A stretch of DNA of 64,000 nucleotides from Ningiella ruwaisensis (GCF_004798935.1 NZ_RAHT01000004.1:310001-374000), one strand, 5' to 3'. Shown: positions 17,696 through 28,406, counted from the stretch's first letter. Numbers and translations: made by a program. The notes: generated from the sequence alone by a model not told the origin.

Positions 17696-19579
17696 ATGCA
17701 AGGCAATCAGGTCATACCGACTGACAGAAGCTACTGGATCGTTGCTTTAGTCTCGTTGTTTGTGTTTGCATTGCTTGCGCTTACGGTTTCTTTGACCTCG
17801 ACAATAGAAGAAAAAAGCATTTCCCTTGAATCAAGTTTTGTCGTCAGTGAAGAGCTTGAGCCTCTGTCAATCATAAATATCCATGAAAGCCGCTTCAGTC
17901 CTTTGGTGAAAGACAATTTGGGTCTATCGGATGCCCCTCACTGGGTGCGTATTTCCCCTGGGCAGGTCGCTGAAAAAGAACAGTATATTTTTGAACTTAA
18001 CTATGGCTTGTTGGATCAGCTTGATATTTGGGTGTATGCGCTTGATGAAAATGGACGAATCATAGAAGAGATTGCGACATATACCGCCGGCGATAAAAAA
18101 GCTTTCGTTTATAGACCGATACAGCATGAGCAGTTTCTGTTCCCGATCATTACCACTACCAATCAACTCCTGATCCTCTTGCGCGTAGAAAGCGAGGGGC
18201 CTATTAAGGTGCCCGCCAGACTTTGGGAAAAAGGTGATTTTATTGAGTACAGTGGTTCGCATAAGCTCTTTATGGGCTTGTTTTTTGGATACATGATTGC
18301 AATGGCGTTAAGCAATCTGTTTATCTACGCTACTACTCGCAACTTAACCTTTGCTGTCTACACTGGTTATGTCACTAGTTTGGCAATGGTAACTGCCACC
18401 TTACACGGCATAGGTTTTCGCTATTTGTGGTCGAATAACATTTGGTTTCAGGAGCGTGCCATTACGCTTTTCGCATGTTTCACTTTAATCCTGATCATCA
18501 TTTTTTCAGCACAAGTGCTGGACCTAAAAAATACAAGCAAACGCGCCAATAAAATACTCAATGCAGTGAAGTATATCTTTATTATTCTTGCCATTTTGAG
18601 CTTTTTCTTACCCTATTCCATACTGCTCAAAAGTATTCTTATCATGATTGCGGTGACTACGCCTGTGATTTTGATAGCAAGTCTCAATTTAGCCTTCAAA
18701 GGCAATTTAATTGCTCGCTATTTTTCAGGTGCCTGGGCAGCACTTTTGATTTCAGGCATTGCTCTGACGCTCGAAAACCTTGGATTATACGAATTACCTA
18801 TTGATGCCAGTTATTTACTGATGGTAGGCGCAATTGCAGAAACGCTTTTGCTTGCCCTGGCCTTGGCGATTAGTTTTTCAAGTCAGTACAAGCAAGCAGA
18901 AACTGCCCGAGCCTTAGCAGTAGAAAATGAACGAAAAGCGATGGCTGCAAAAGATGAACTGTTACAGCTACAAATGCAAACAAAAGAGGCATTGGAATAT
19001 AGTGTTGAGGAGCGAACCCTAGAACTGGAAATTGCGCTTCGTGAGCTTTCAGAAGCGAACAGAGAACTAGAGCGACTCAGCGCCATTGACCCGCTCACTG
19101 GGTTAATGAACAGACGCTACTTTGACAAGCGACTATTAGCAGAATCCAGGCGCTCGAGACGAGAAAAGCGACCCCTTGCATTAGCCATGCTTGATATTGA
19201 TCACTTTAAAAAAATTAACGATAACTTTGGTCACATTGCAGGCGATGCTTGCCTCAAACATTTCGCAAGTATTTTGCAAAACCATATCAAACGTCCCTCA
19301 GACGTTATTTGCCGTTATGGAGGTGAAGAGTTTGTCGCAATCCTGCCTGCAACGGATTTAGAAGGGGCGCAGACATTAATGGAGAAGGTCCGCAAAGCTC
19401 TCGAGCAATCTCCGGCAGAGTTTGAAAATCAGTCTATAAAAATGACGGTAAGCATTGGTCTTAGCGCAAAAGAAATCGCTGGAGATAAAGAGCAGGAAGC
19501 CTTGCTAGATAAGGCCGATAGACTTCTATATGAAGCGAAAGAGTCAGGCCGTAATAAAGTTATTGCGCAGGCCTTATAG
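17696..19579 (+). CDS. 7TM-DISM diguanylate cyclase (I-site present)
   Basis: Membrane diguanylate cyclase that would make c-di-GMP from two GTP. It is 627 residues, in order: N-terminal membrane helix, a periplasmic beta-rich domain of the 7TMR-DISM type (about 45-185), seven membrane helices (about 190-395), a coiled coil (400-460) and a GGDEF domain. Active-site motif is GGEEF near residue 542, with MLDIDHFKKINDNFGH for metal and nucleotide binding. RPSD lies five residues before GGEEF, so the product-inhibition I-site is intact. It starts 11 bases after tatD with agagga as ribosome binding site. The downstream neighbour is a paralogue. Confidence 0.92.
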   Translation: MQGNQVIPTDRSYWIVALVSLFVFALLALTVSLTSTIEEKSISLESSFVVSEELEPLSIINIHESRFSPLVKDNLGLSDAPHWVRISPGQVAEKEQYIFELNYGLLDQLDIWVYALDENGRIIEEIATYTAGDKKAFVYRPIQHEQFLFPIITTTNQLLILLRVESEGPIKVPARLWEKGDFIEYSGSHKLFMGLFFGYMIAMALSNLFIYATTRNLTFAVYTGYVTSLAMVTATLHGIGFRYLWSNNIWFQERAITLFACFTLILIIIFSAQVLDLKNTSKRANKILNAVKYIFIILAILSFFLPYSILLKSILIMIAVTTPVILIASLNLAFKGNLIARYFSGAWAALLISGIALTLENLGLYELPIDASYLLMVGAIAETLLLALALAISFSSQYKQAETARALAVENERKAMAAKDELLQLQMQTKEALEYSVEERTLELEIALRELSEANRELERLSAIDPLTGLMNRRYFDKRLLAESRRSRREKRPLALAMLDIDHFKKINDNFGHIAGDACLKHFASILQNHIKRPSDVICRYGGEEFVAILPATDLEGAQTLMEKVRKALEQSPAEFENQSIKMTVSIGLSAKEIAGDKEQEALLDKADRLLYEAKESGRNKVIAQAL

Positions 19580-19581
19580 CG

Positions 19582-21501
19582 ATGGCATTTATAACTGATT
19601 TCGAAGCTGATAGTCCTGCGCATGAGCAGCAAAATCAAGGTGTAAATCTTTCCTTTTTCGGCCAAAGCTTGAATTACTTTTTTGTTTTAGCATCGTTTTT
19701 GTTACTGGTCTATGTCACTCTCAGTCTTAGTGAAGAAAAACACATCGGCCAAACCTTAACACAAGTTGAACTTTTTATAGATGAATCTGGCGAATACGAT
19801 ATTCACGATGTACTGAGTTTAGAGGCAACGCACTGGCAAGCGGTTAACGAATTTAACTTTGGTGCAACAACGAAAGTACATTGGCTGCGCTTGCCCTTAA
19901 AACGCGGATCCAACCTAGAGCAGCAACTTTTGCTTTTTGAAGATGTGTTAATCGATAGCCTGGAGATATACTTTGTCGACAAACAAAATGGTGTATTTGA
20001 GCATTACATCTTAGGTGACAAGCAGCTATTTGAAAAGCGCCCGATTGCTGCCTCAAACTTTATGCTTGAACTCCCTCAGCACAATCAAGACGCCGACATC
20101 TATATCCGGGCACAAACCTCTGTGTTATTAAACCTGAATGCGCAAATCTGGAATTCTGCTGAGTATTTAAAATATTCAAGTGATGAAAACATTTTTTACG
20201 GATTGGTGTTTGGTTACATACTCGCACTTTTTTGTTACGCGCTTTTGATGTTTGCAACATCGAATAACAAAGAATATGCCTTTTATGCTGGTTACTTATT
20301 AGCGTTTGCGCTTCATATAGCGGCCGCTACTGGCTTTGCTTATCATTATCTCTGGCCAGACATACCTTACTTGCAACAAACGGCTAGCACCCTTTCAATC
20401 AATATTATGATGCTGTTTCTATTGCTCTTTACTCAGGAGGTTCTGGGTTTCAAAAAGCGTTCCGATGTAGGTTCACGTTTGATTCGATGGCAAATAAAAT
20501 ATTATGTTGCATTAATTTTTCTGGGTATTTTTTACTATCAGGCCTGGTTAAGTAGTCTTAGCATAATAAGTTTGGCATGTTTTACTGGCCTGACGTTTTT
20601 TATTTGCCTGAACTGCGCAAGTCAACATAGACAACGAAGCGTTTTCTTCTCTGTCGTCTGGCTGATTGTGTTTGGCTCTGCATTAATTTCTATTTTGGAA
20701 AGGTTTAATTTTATTAGCCTGGATATAGCACCGACTTATTTGATTATTGCAGGCTTTAATCTGGAGACGCTTTTAATTGGTTTGGCGCTGATTAATATGT
20801 ATCGTATTAATCAACGGCTGACAAGACGAGATAGGGAGCTTGCCTTAGTTAAAGAGCGGGAGATGCTAAAGGCGAAAGATAGCTTGATTGAAACACAGCG
20901 TCATGCGCAAGATAAGCTGGAACGAGAGGTTCAGGAGCAAACTGCACAATTGGAGTCTGCATTGCAGCATTTGTCGAAAGCAAGCCAAGAACTCAAGCAC
21001 ATGCGCAATGTGGATGGATTAACCGGTTTGCCTAATCGATACCTTTTTAGTGAGCACATTGCATGTGCAAGTGAATATTCCGTCGACAATCAACGTCCAT
21101 TAGCGATCGCAGTTTTAGATCTCGACCATTTTAAAGTAATAAATGACAAACATGGTCATCAGGCAGGCGATGCCGTGCTTAAGACATTTGCGAATATGCT
21201 GCATCATTTCTGTGAAAAACATGCTTTATTTGCTTGTCGTTTTGGAGGCGAGGAATTTATTGTTGTTGGGCAGAATTTGTCTTTAGAGTCTATGACCAAA
21301 CTAATGGAAGATGTTAGACTTAAGCTTAGTGAAACTGAGATTGTTCATAACGAACAGGTGATTACGTGCACCGTGAGTATTGGTATCACCTGCAGCATTT
21401 TGGCGCGTCCAAAAGACTACAAAGACATGCTCGCAAAAGCGGACACGCTGTTGTATGCCGCTAAACAAAACGGACGCAATCAAGTCGTTTCTGCAAACTA
21501 A
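19582..21501 (+). CDS. 7TM-DISM diguanylate cyclase (I-site absent)
   Basis: Second diguanylate cyclase of the same architecture, 639 residues: N-terminal helix, periplasmic 7TMR-DISM sensor domain, seven membrane helices, coiled coil and GGDEF domain with GGEEF near residue 555. The LDLDHFKVINDKHGH motif is intact, so activity is expected. The four residues at the I-site position read KHAL rather than RxxD, so it probably lacks allosteric product inhibition. Only two bases separate it from the preceding cyclase gene, and the pair probably arose by duplication followed by divergence. Confidence 0.92.
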   Translation: MAFITDFEADSPAHEQQNQGVNLSFFGQSLNYFFVLASFLLLVYVTLSLSEEKHIGQTLTQVELFIDESGEYDIHDVLSLEATHWQAVNEFNFGATTKVHWLRLPLKRGSNLEQQLLLFEDVLIDSLEIYFVDKQNGVFEHYILGDKQLFEKRPIAASNFMLELPQHNQDADIYIRAQTSVLLNLNAQIWNSAEYLKYSSDENIFYGLVFGYILALFCYALLMFATSNNKEYAFYAGYLLAFALHIAAATGFAYHYLWPDIPYLQQTASTLSINIMMLFLLLFTQEVLGFKKRSDVGSRLIRWQIKYYVALIFLGIFYYQAWLSSLSIISLACFTGLTFFICLNCASQHRQRSVFFSVVWLIVFGSALISILERFNFISLDIAPTYLIIAGFNLETLLIGLALINMYRINQRLTRRDRELALVKEREMLKAKDSLIETQRHAQDKLEREVQEQTAQLESALQHLSKASQELKHMRNVDGLTGLPNRYLFSEHIACASEYSVDNQRPLAIAVLDLDHFKVINDKHGHQAGDAVLKTFANMLHHFCEKHALFACRFGGEEFIVVGQNLSLESMTKLMEDVRLKLSETEIVHNEQVITCTVSIGITCSILARPKDYKDMLAKADTLLYAAKQNGRNQVVSAN

Positions 21502-21526
21502 ACTGCTGCTTTTTTAAAAAAATTAG

Positions 21527-22558
<1,032 letters not shown>

Positions 22559-22602
22559 ATTTCATAATAAAAAACTTTGAATGATTGGTTTGCAATGACT
22601 GG

Positions 22603-22633
22603 TTGACATGGCGACGAGGGGGGGGGGTAACAT
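22603..22633 (+). promoter_or_regulatory. Promoter with a ten-G spacer, possible phase-variable switch
   Basis: A perfect -35 hexamer TTGACA (22603-22608) is followed by a 19-base spacer that ends in ten consecutive G (22618-22627), then TAACAT (22628-22633), a four-of-six match to the -10 hexamer. The spacer is two bases longer than the 17 preferred by sigma-70, and loss of two G would give the optimum. Strand slippage in such tracts is known to switch promoters on and off in pathogens such as Neisseria. The gene it would drive starts at 22668 with aaggaa at 7 bases. Promoter activity and tract variability are inferred. Confidence 0.6.
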
Positions 22634-22667
22634 AAAACTTCGTTGAAGTAAAAAAAGGAATTTAGAT

Positions 22668-23810
22668 ATGCTTAAATTTATTAAACGATTAACTGCTACT
22701 GGTTTCATATTTGCCTCTGCATTGTCTAATGCACAGATGATTGACGCTTATGTTTGTCATGATTGTGGTCAGGCAGAAGCGAAAGCCCGAGCTGCAACAA
22801 AATTTATTCAGCCAGAATGCGAATTTACAGACTTAGGAGGAGGTCCGGCAATCATTGGTGAAACGCCTATGTTTTGTAACCCAACCTCCAAAACAGTGGT
22901 TATATTAAATCCTCAGCAAAAACTCGCATGGAAATACGTTGTCAGAGCGAGTTATCCGCAGCAATATATGATTCAGGTTGATGCACAAGCACGCACAATG
23001 TCTACTCAGGAGCGTGAAACAGCGAGTGCGTTTTTTACCTTTTTTGATGATGTAGTTGCTGCAACAAATAATGGCTTGTTACAACTTACAGCACCGCAAA
23101 ACTTTTTAGGAAGTTCGAGCCACAATACGTTTACAGAACATTCTAATGCATTTATGAATAACTCATCTTCAGGCTCGGCATCGTGTAGTATTGTTCAGGA
23201 GTTTATGGGCAATCCACAAGATCAAAGAGCAGTGCTTGATTTTGTAGCTCGTGAAGTTGTCTCCCAACTGCAGGGAACCAATCCCTACGACGCTCATGAA
23301 GATGTAGACATTTCAGGTTTGGGTGTGCAGTTAGGTCAGAACTCGGTGGGCTTTAGTATCCAATGGGATACAAAAGAAAAACCTGTTGCTGCAATCGTTG
23401 GCGATAATCGAAATCGTTTGGTTTTTGATTTAGAATTTAAGGGAAATATTTTTGGGCCGGGGTCCGGATCTATTATAGTAAACCCGATAATCGACAGGCA
23501 CTTTTCAAGAATCGATGGATTGGATTTTCATAACGCTTTTCCAAACGGCGTAATCGACCAATCAAATAATACCACAACCGATGAATTTTCATGTTATCGA
23601 GATTTAATGACGGAATTGGCAGAGGAACCAGCGTGGGGAAGCTTTGTAGGTGCTGGACTGGAGTCATCTAATGAGCTTACAATGCGACGAGACTCTCCAA
23701 CTGGGCCGCAGTTTTGCGTACGTTCTGTCAGCGTACAAACCTGCGCCACTGACCATAACGGGAGAAGTTGTTCAAGAACGGTTTACCATTTCCCAGAAAG
23801 GTGTCTTTAA
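22668..23810 (+). CDS. Unknown secreted Cys-rich protein
   Basis: Not recognised. It is 380 residues. A signal peptide (about 1-22, ending SNAQ) is followed by a mature part opening with the motif YVCHDCGQAEAKARAATKF. Ten cysteines lie in the mature protein, an even number consistent with disulfides in the periplasm or outside the cell; six of them are in the last 110 residues (FSCYRD, QFCVRS, QTCATD, RSCSRT, ERCL). A Ser/Asn-rich patch lies near 165-175. No membrane anchor or lipobox is visible. It is a single gene between hemB and the convergent panC, and its promoter contains a ten-G tract. Surface exposure with variable expression is a reasonable but unproven reading. Confidence 0.75.
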   Translation: MLKFIKRLTATGFIFASALSNAQMIDAYVCHDCGQAEAKARAATKFIQPECEFTDLGGGPAIIGETPMFCNPTSKTVVILNPQQKLAWKYVVRASYPQQYMIQVDAQARTMSTQERETASAFFTFFDDVVAATNNGLLQLTAPQNFLGSSSHNTFTEHSNAFMNNSSSGSASCSIVQEFMGNPQDQRAVLDFVAREVVSQLQGTNPYDAHEDVDISGLGVQLGQNSVGFSIQWDTKEKPVAAIVGDNRNRLVFDLEFKGNIFGPGSGSIIVNPIIDRHFSRIDGLDFHNAFPNGVIDQSNNTTTDEFSCYRDLMTELAEEPAWGSFVGAGLESSNELTMRRDSPTGPQFCVRSVSVQTCATDHNGRSCSRTVYHFPERCL

Positions 23811-23822
23811 GTTTATTTCACG

Positions 23823-23852
23823 GAACTAGGTGAGAATTTTCTCGCCTAGTTC
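23823..23852. terminator. Bidirectional stem-loop between the secreted-protein gene and panC
   Basis: Fourteen-base arms (23823-23836 and 23839-23852) pair perfectly except for one position that can form a G-U wobble, with a two-base gap. It lies at the meeting point of two convergent genes and overlaps the last codons of panC (stop at 23846-23848). A tttt run follows shortly on the plus strand. It most likely ends transcription from both sides. Confidence 0.65.
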
Positions 23853-24697
23853 AGTTTTACCTGAATATTGTCAATCAGTCGCGTTTTGCCCAAAAACGCA
23901 GCGGCAAGGATAACAAGGTGCTTATCCTCATGGCCGACTTGAAGCAAGCTTTCAGCGGCTCTAACTTCAATATAGTCTGGTTTCAAGCCAGCCTCGACTA
24001 ATTGCTGTCTTGCACCCACTATCAGTACTGAAAAATCGCGGCGCCCTTTTTCTATTGCGCTTGCCATATCGCTTATTACCTCATACAGGCGAGGCGCGAT
24101 TTTTCTTTGTTCCTGGCTTAAATAGTTGTTTCTGGAGCTCATTGCCAAACCGTCCGACTCGCGCATCGTGGCAACGCCATGAATGCTCAAGTTCATCGAT
24201 AAGTCTGTCACCATGGCTTTGATAACTTGTAATTGCTGAAAGTCTTTCTCGCCAAAAAACGCCATATTTGGCTGCACCATATTAAACAACTTGCACACAA
24301 TTGTTGCCACGCCGCGAAAATGGCCGGGACGACTTGCACCACAAATCATATAGGACAAGCCAGGTACTTCAACAAAGGTTTGCTGCTCTAGACCTCGCGG
24401 ATAGATATCGCTAACGCTAGGCATGAAAAGTATATCCACGCCTAAACGTTCAAGCGAGGATTTATCTTGCTCAATCGTCCGGGGATACGCGTCGAGATCT
24501 TCGTCGGGACCAAACTGCAAGGGATTAACAAAAATAGACACAACCACTTTGCTTGCGTGCTTTTTAGCTTCAGCAACAAGCGCTAAATGACCTTGATGCA
24601 GATTGCCCATTGTGGGTACAAACGCAATTGCTTCTTTAGCGCTTTGCCAGGTTCGTCTTAACTCGCGAAGTTGTGTAATATCGGTGATTATTTGCAT
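23846..24697 (-). CDS. panC: Pantothenate synthetase
   Basis: Cytosolic ATP-dependent ligase joining pantoate and beta-alanine to form pantothenate, the coenzyme A precursor. It is 283 residues. The HIGH-like motif is [11 protein letters not shown], the pantoate-binding region includes [35 protein letters not shown] is conserved, and the KMSKS-equivalent is MSSRNNYLS. It follows panB by 60 bases on the same strand, as in E. coli, though panD is not between them. Its 3' end forms part of a terminator stem-loop. Confidence 0.96.
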   Translation of the reverse strand: MQIITDITQLRELRRTWQSAKEAIAFVPTMGNLHQGHLALVAEAKKHASKVVVSIFVNPLQFGPDEDLDAYPRTIEQDKSSLERLGVDILFMPSVSDIYPRGLEQQTFVEVPGLSYMICGASRPGHFRGVATIVCKLFNMVQPNMAFFGEKDFQQLQVIKAMVTDLSMNLSIHGVATMRESDGLAMSSRNNYLSQEQRKIAPRLYEVISDMASAIEKGRRDFSVLIVGARQQLVEAGLKPDYIEVRAAESLLQVGHEDKHLVILAAAFLGKTRLIDNIQVKLN

Positions 24698-24757
24698 AAG
24701 CTTTCATGAAACGCTCTTATTTAAGCGTGGAGACAGAATCGTTAAAACAAGCTTACA

Positions 24758-25552
24758 TTATTCAAACCAATGCTCGCTTGCCGGAAATGCCGCAGATTTT
24801 ACATCGTCTATATAGTGTTGAACAGCTTTTCGGATGTCGCCCGTTTCAATCAAAAAGTTTTTACTGAATTTAGGCATGTAATTGGCGCTTATGCCTAACA
24901 TATCGTGCATAACCAGAATTTGCCCGTCGGTATCGCAACCTGCACCGATGCCAATGACAGGAATTGTAAGTGCCTCACTTACTTTTTTTGCAAGCGATGC
25001 AGGCACGCATTCTAAAACAAGAAGCTGAATACCCGCCTGCTCTAATTGTATTGCTGATTGCAGTAGCGCATCGGCTTTGTCTTTTTCACGGCCCTGAACT
25101 TTGAAACCACCAAAAACATTTACTGACTGCGGAGTTAAGCCCAAATGCCCACACACCGGAACAGAGCGCTCCACTAAGCCATGAATCGTTTCTAAAAGCC
25201 ATTCTCCACCTTCCAGTTTGACCATGCTAGCGCCAGAGCGCATCAGTTTTGCCGCTTGCTCGTATGCAAGTGCCGGAGTACTATAGGTCATAAATGGCAT
25301 ATCAGCCACTACAAAAGCACGTTGAGCGCCGTTTCTCACGCATTGAGTATGGTACGCCACATCATCAATGCTGACACCAAGCGTGCTATCTTCGCCCTTC
25401 AATACCATGCCAAGTGAATCACCAATCAATAGAACATCTATTTGCATTTCATCAAAAAGCTTGGCGAAACTGGCATCGTATGCGGTAAGTGCGGCGATCT
25501 TTTCGCCATCTTTTTTCATGTTTAACAAGCTGGAAACGGTAACTTTTTTCAT
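24758..25552 (-). CDS. panB: 3-methyl-2-oxobutanoate hydroxymethyltransferase
   Basis: Transfers a hydroxymethyl group from methylenetetrahydrofolate to ketoisovalerate to form ketopantoate, the first committed step to pantothenate. It is 264 residues. Family motifs are [33 protein letters not shown] (metal-binding Asp), [18 protein letters not shown] and the catalytic ECVPASLA. The ATG at 25552 directly adjoins the folK stop, so the two are probably co-translated. Confidence 0.96.
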   Translation of the reverse strand: MKKVTVSSLLNMKKDGEKIAALTAYDASFAKLFDEMQIDVLLIGDSLGMVLKGEDSTLGVSIDDVAYHTQCVRNGAQRAFVVADMPFMTYSTPALAYEQAAKLMRSGASMVKLEGGEWLLETIHGLVERSVPVCGHLGLTPQSVNVFGGFKVQGREKDKADALLQSAIQLEQAGIQLLVLECVPASLAKKVSEALTIPVIGIGAGCDTDGQILVMHDMLGISANYMPKFSKNFLIETGDIRKAVQHYIDDVKSAAFPASEHWFE

Positions 25553-26059
25553 CTAAACAATCTCAATTTTTTCAGATAGTCGCTTAAGACCGTCCAAGCC
25601 GCATTTATGGATCCATGCGGCCAGCGGTAAACCATCTTGCATAATTAAATCAGGTGCAATTTCAAACAAGGGAACTAACACAAACTCGCGTTCTCGCATA
25701 CCGTAATGCGGTAAGGTTAGACGTTCAGTATTTAAACGCAAATCGTTAAACATCAGCATGTCTAAATCAAGCGTTCGAGGGCCCCATTTATGGCCTTTGC
25801 GTTCACGACCATGTGATTGCTCAATCGCTTGAAGCACATCTAGCAGTTCTTCGGGCCTTAATGAGGTTGTAACCTGACATACCGCGTTTACGTAGTCAGG
25901 CTGATCTTTTGGTCCCATGGGAGCACTTTGATATAAATGAGACCAACGCTGCAACGATACTTTTTCATGCTGGTGAAGATCACGTAGGGCACCTTTTAGC
26001 TGCTCTGCCGGTTGCGCTAAATTACTACCTAAGCCAATAAAAGCCGTATCAGACATCAT
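25553..26059 (-). CDS. folK: 6-hydroxymethyl-7,8-dihydropterin pyrophosphokinase
   Basis: Transfers pyrophosphate from ATP to hydroxymethyldihydropterin in folate synthesis. It is 168 residues, with GLGSNL at the N-terminus, the pterin-binding YQSAPMGPKDQPDYVNAVC and the signature HGRERKGHKWGPRTLDLDMLMF. It overlaps the 3' end of pcnB by 11 bases and abuts panB. The pairing with panB makes sense because panB consumes a folate cofactor. Confidence 0.95.
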   Translation of the reverse strand: MMSDTAFIGLGSNLAQPAEQLKGALRDLHQHEKVSLQRWSHLYQSAPMGPKDQPDYVNAVCQVTTSLRPEELLDVLQAIEQSHGRERKGHKWGPRTLDLDMLMFNDLRLNTERLTLPHYGMREREFVLVPLFEIAPDLIMQDGLPLAAWIHKCGLDGLKRLSEKIEIV

Positions 26060-27404
26060 TGCTCGGCTGTCCTGTCTCTGTTTTAGGTTTAGTGCGCTTT
26101 TTACCCCCTCTGGGGCGTTTTCCGGATTTAGGATTGAGCGCTTTTAACATGTTGGCTCGCTTGTCGTCTTTTGCTTCCTGAAAGTCTGTCCACCACTGCG
26201 CGAGCTCAAGCGTTTGACCCCCTTCAACTTCAGCACGAAGGAGCAAAAAGTCATAAGCTGCACGAAACCGCGGATGACTTAGCAACTGAAATACTCGCTT
26301 GCCAAAGCGTTTTTGTAGACGGCGCTGCAAAGACCAAATTTCGCGAACAACAATGGTGAAACGTTTGGGAACCATTATGCGCTGGACTTGACGCTGTATG
26401 ATTTCCGCACTGGCAATATTCATTGCATCATGCGGATTTAACTGAGTATCGAAAATTAACTGCTGTGCACGTTCTTCCATGGGATACCACAAAATCGTAG
26501 CGTACAAGAACGCAGGCGTAATGCGCATATCGTTTGCAATACGTTCATCCGTATTTTTCAGCATCTTTTGTATAAGCAGTTGCTCTTTGCCTTTTGGGTC
26601 ATTAAGCATGCCATCTAAAATAGGGAACAAGACTTTAAACAAGCCAAGCTCTTGCAGAGAAAGTAGCGTTTTAAAGCCGCGGCCTGATAGTAAGAGCTTA
26701 CTGACTTCTTCAAACAATCGTGCAGGCGGAATATTCGCAAGTAGATGCGCATGAGCCGCAATAATACCTTTCATTTCATCATCAATTCGCATATTGAGCT
26801 TAATGCTAAAGCGCGCTGCACGCAGCATGCGAACCGGATCTTCTTTGATCCGCGTTGCGATATCGCCAATCATTTCAATTTGCTGATGCTTGATGGCATG
26901 CATACCGTTTGCAAAATCGAGGATGTTTTCATTTGTGGCATCAAAATACATGGCGTTAAAGCTAAAATCTCTGCGAGCCGCATCTTCTTCAATTGTGCCA
27001 AAAATATTGTCTCTAATCAGTTGCCCGTCGCGGTTTTGCTTTGCATGCGTATCTTTTGCATCTTCAACATGATGGCCACGAAACGTTGCGACCTCAATTA
27101 TTTCTCGGCCAAAAGTAATATGAGCAAGTCTGAATCTGCGGCCAATCAATCGACAGTTACGAAAGCATGCTTTGATTTGCTCAGGAGTTGCATTCGTCAC
27201 AACGTCAAAGTCTTTAGGGCTGAGCCCAAGCAGACGATCGCGAACGCATCCTCCGACCGCATAGGCCTGATAATTATGTGCAACCAAGGTTTTGAGCACG
27301 CGTTGCGTGTTTGGGCTTAAATCGCTCAGGCGCATGTGATGGTCATCACGCTTTATTACTGTGGCTTCTAGGCGTAGCGGCTTTTCTTGCGAGGTTTGAG
27401 TCAT
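26049..27404 (-). CDS. pcnB: Poly(A) polymerase I
   Basis: Adds 3' poly(A) tails to RNAs, promoting their decay. It is 451 residues with the class II nucleotidyltransferase head: AVGGCVRDRLLGLSPKDFDVVTNA carries the metal-binding Asp pair, and RRFRLAHI and RRDFSFNAMYFD follow. The C-terminal third has the PcnB-specific arginine-rich body and ends in a very basic tail (KRPRGGKKRTKPK), typical for binding RNA. This distinguishes it from CCA-adding enzymes. It is 55 bases downstream of gluQ and overlaps folK. Confidence 0.94.
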   Translation of the reverse strand: MTQTSQEKPLRLEATVIKRDDHHMRLSDLSPNTQRVLKTLVAHNYQAYAVGGCVRDRLLGLSPKDFDVVTNATPEQIKACFRNCRLIGRRFRLAHITFGREIIEVATFRGHHVEDAKDTHAKQNRDGQLIRDNIFGTIEEDAARRDFSFNAMYFDATNENILDFANGMHAIKHQQIEMIGDIATRIKEDPVRMLRAARFSIKLNMRIDDEMKGIIAAHAHLLANIPPARLFEEVSKLLLSGRGFKTLLSLQELGLFKVLFPILDGMLNDPKGKEQLLIQKMLKNTDERIANDMRITPAFLYATILWYPMEERAQQLIFDTQLNPHDAMNIASAEIIQRQVQRIMVPKRFTIVVREIWSLQRRLQKRFGKRVFQLLSHPRFRAAYDFLLLRAEVEGGQTLELAQWWTDFQEAKDDKRANMLKALNPKSGKRPRGGKKRTKPKTETGQPSNDV

Positions 27405-27458
27405 GAAAATGCGTGCGTTCCTGTAAGTAATTGCTTGACTTAAATTTTACGAAAATTG

Positions 27459-28406
27459 TTATTTCTTATTTTCTCTGGATAAGCAGTATACGTCATTTAT
27501 ACGCGAAACCAGAATTTCTCTTTTTGCTGAAATATTATCAAATGAAAAATGGGAAATTGCCCAGGACAAAAGTGTTTCTGCATCATCTATTTGGTCGATG
27601 TCACGATGTTCGCACGCTAAAAAGTGCAAAGCACTCTTCAAATTGCTTAAAGCCAGTTCGTTTTTAATGGCAGGCGCGTGATGTTGCTTGGATAGTTTCT
27701 GACCGGCTTCACTGGCTGCAACGGGAATATGAAAAAACTGCGGCACAGGGTAACGAAATGCTTCAAATAAGCTGAGGTGAAGAGGACTCAAATCGAGTAA
27801 ATCAGAGCCTCTCACGATAAAATTAACCCCTTGGGCGATATCATCTGCAATAACCGCTAAATGATAGGCATAAATACCGTCTGCACGTTTAAGTACTGGG
27901 TCTTCAAAGGCAAACTTGTCCTCTACCGTAACCCTACCGTAGTGTAAATCATCAAACATTTGTCGATGAGCGTTGTTTTTCCAGCGAATAGCTTTGTTCT
28001 CAAAGCCAAGTCCTTTTTCACGACAATGCTGGTCGTAGTATTGCGCAGCAGGGGGCGTGCGCTCACGAATTTGCCTGCGACTGCACTCGCAAGCATATAG
28101 TTGTTTTTTATAATGCAAATCAGCGAGTACATCTTCATAAATTGCATGACGCTGGCTTTGATACAGCACTTCATCATCCCACTGCATTCCATGAGCACGC
28201 AATGAATCAAGAATCATCTGGCTATATTTTGTATCTATGCGAGGTGTATCAATATCTTCGATGCGTACTAGCCACTTACCTTGATGTTGTTTGGCATGCA
28301 GATAACTTGCAAGGGCGCAAATAAGCGAGCCAAAATGAAGTGGGCCAGAGGGGGAGGGCGCAAAGCGCCCTACATAATTAGACTGCAATTGTGATCTTGG
28401 GTGCAT
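27459..28406 (-). CDS. gluQ: Glutamyl-Q tRNA(Asp) synthetase
   Basis: Truncated relative of glutamyl-tRNA synthetase that lacks the anticodon-binding domain. It attaches glutamate to the queuosine base of tRNA-Asp. It is 315 residues; the HIGH-type motif is GRFAPSPSGPLHFGSL, the KMSKS-type motif is KLSKQ, and the zinc ligands appear as CECS, a Tyr and HC in the 95-120 region. Its ATG overlaps the dksA stop codon (TAATG), so it is translated in step with dksA, the conserved E. coli order. Confidence 0.95.
   Translation of the reverse strand: MHPRSQLQSNYVGRFAPSPSGPLHFGSLICALASYLHAKQHQGKWLVRIEDIDTPRIDTKYSQMILDSLRAHGMQWDDEVLYQSQRHAIYEDVLADLHYKKQLYACECSRRQIRERTPPAAQYYDQHCREKGLGFENKAIRWKNNAHRQMFDDLHYGRVTVEDKFAFEDPVLKRADGIYAYHLAVIADDIAQGVNFIVRGSDLLDLSPLHLSLFEAFRYPVPQFFHIPVAASEAGQKLSKQHHAPAIKNELALSNLKSALHFLACEHRDIDQIDDAETLLSWAISHFSFDNISAKREILVSRINDVYCLSRENKK

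Noticed and set aside
26745-27320. Long open frame antisense to pcnB
   Set aside because: The pcnB frame carries all family motifs; the antisense frame has no ribosome binding site and no recognisable protein character.
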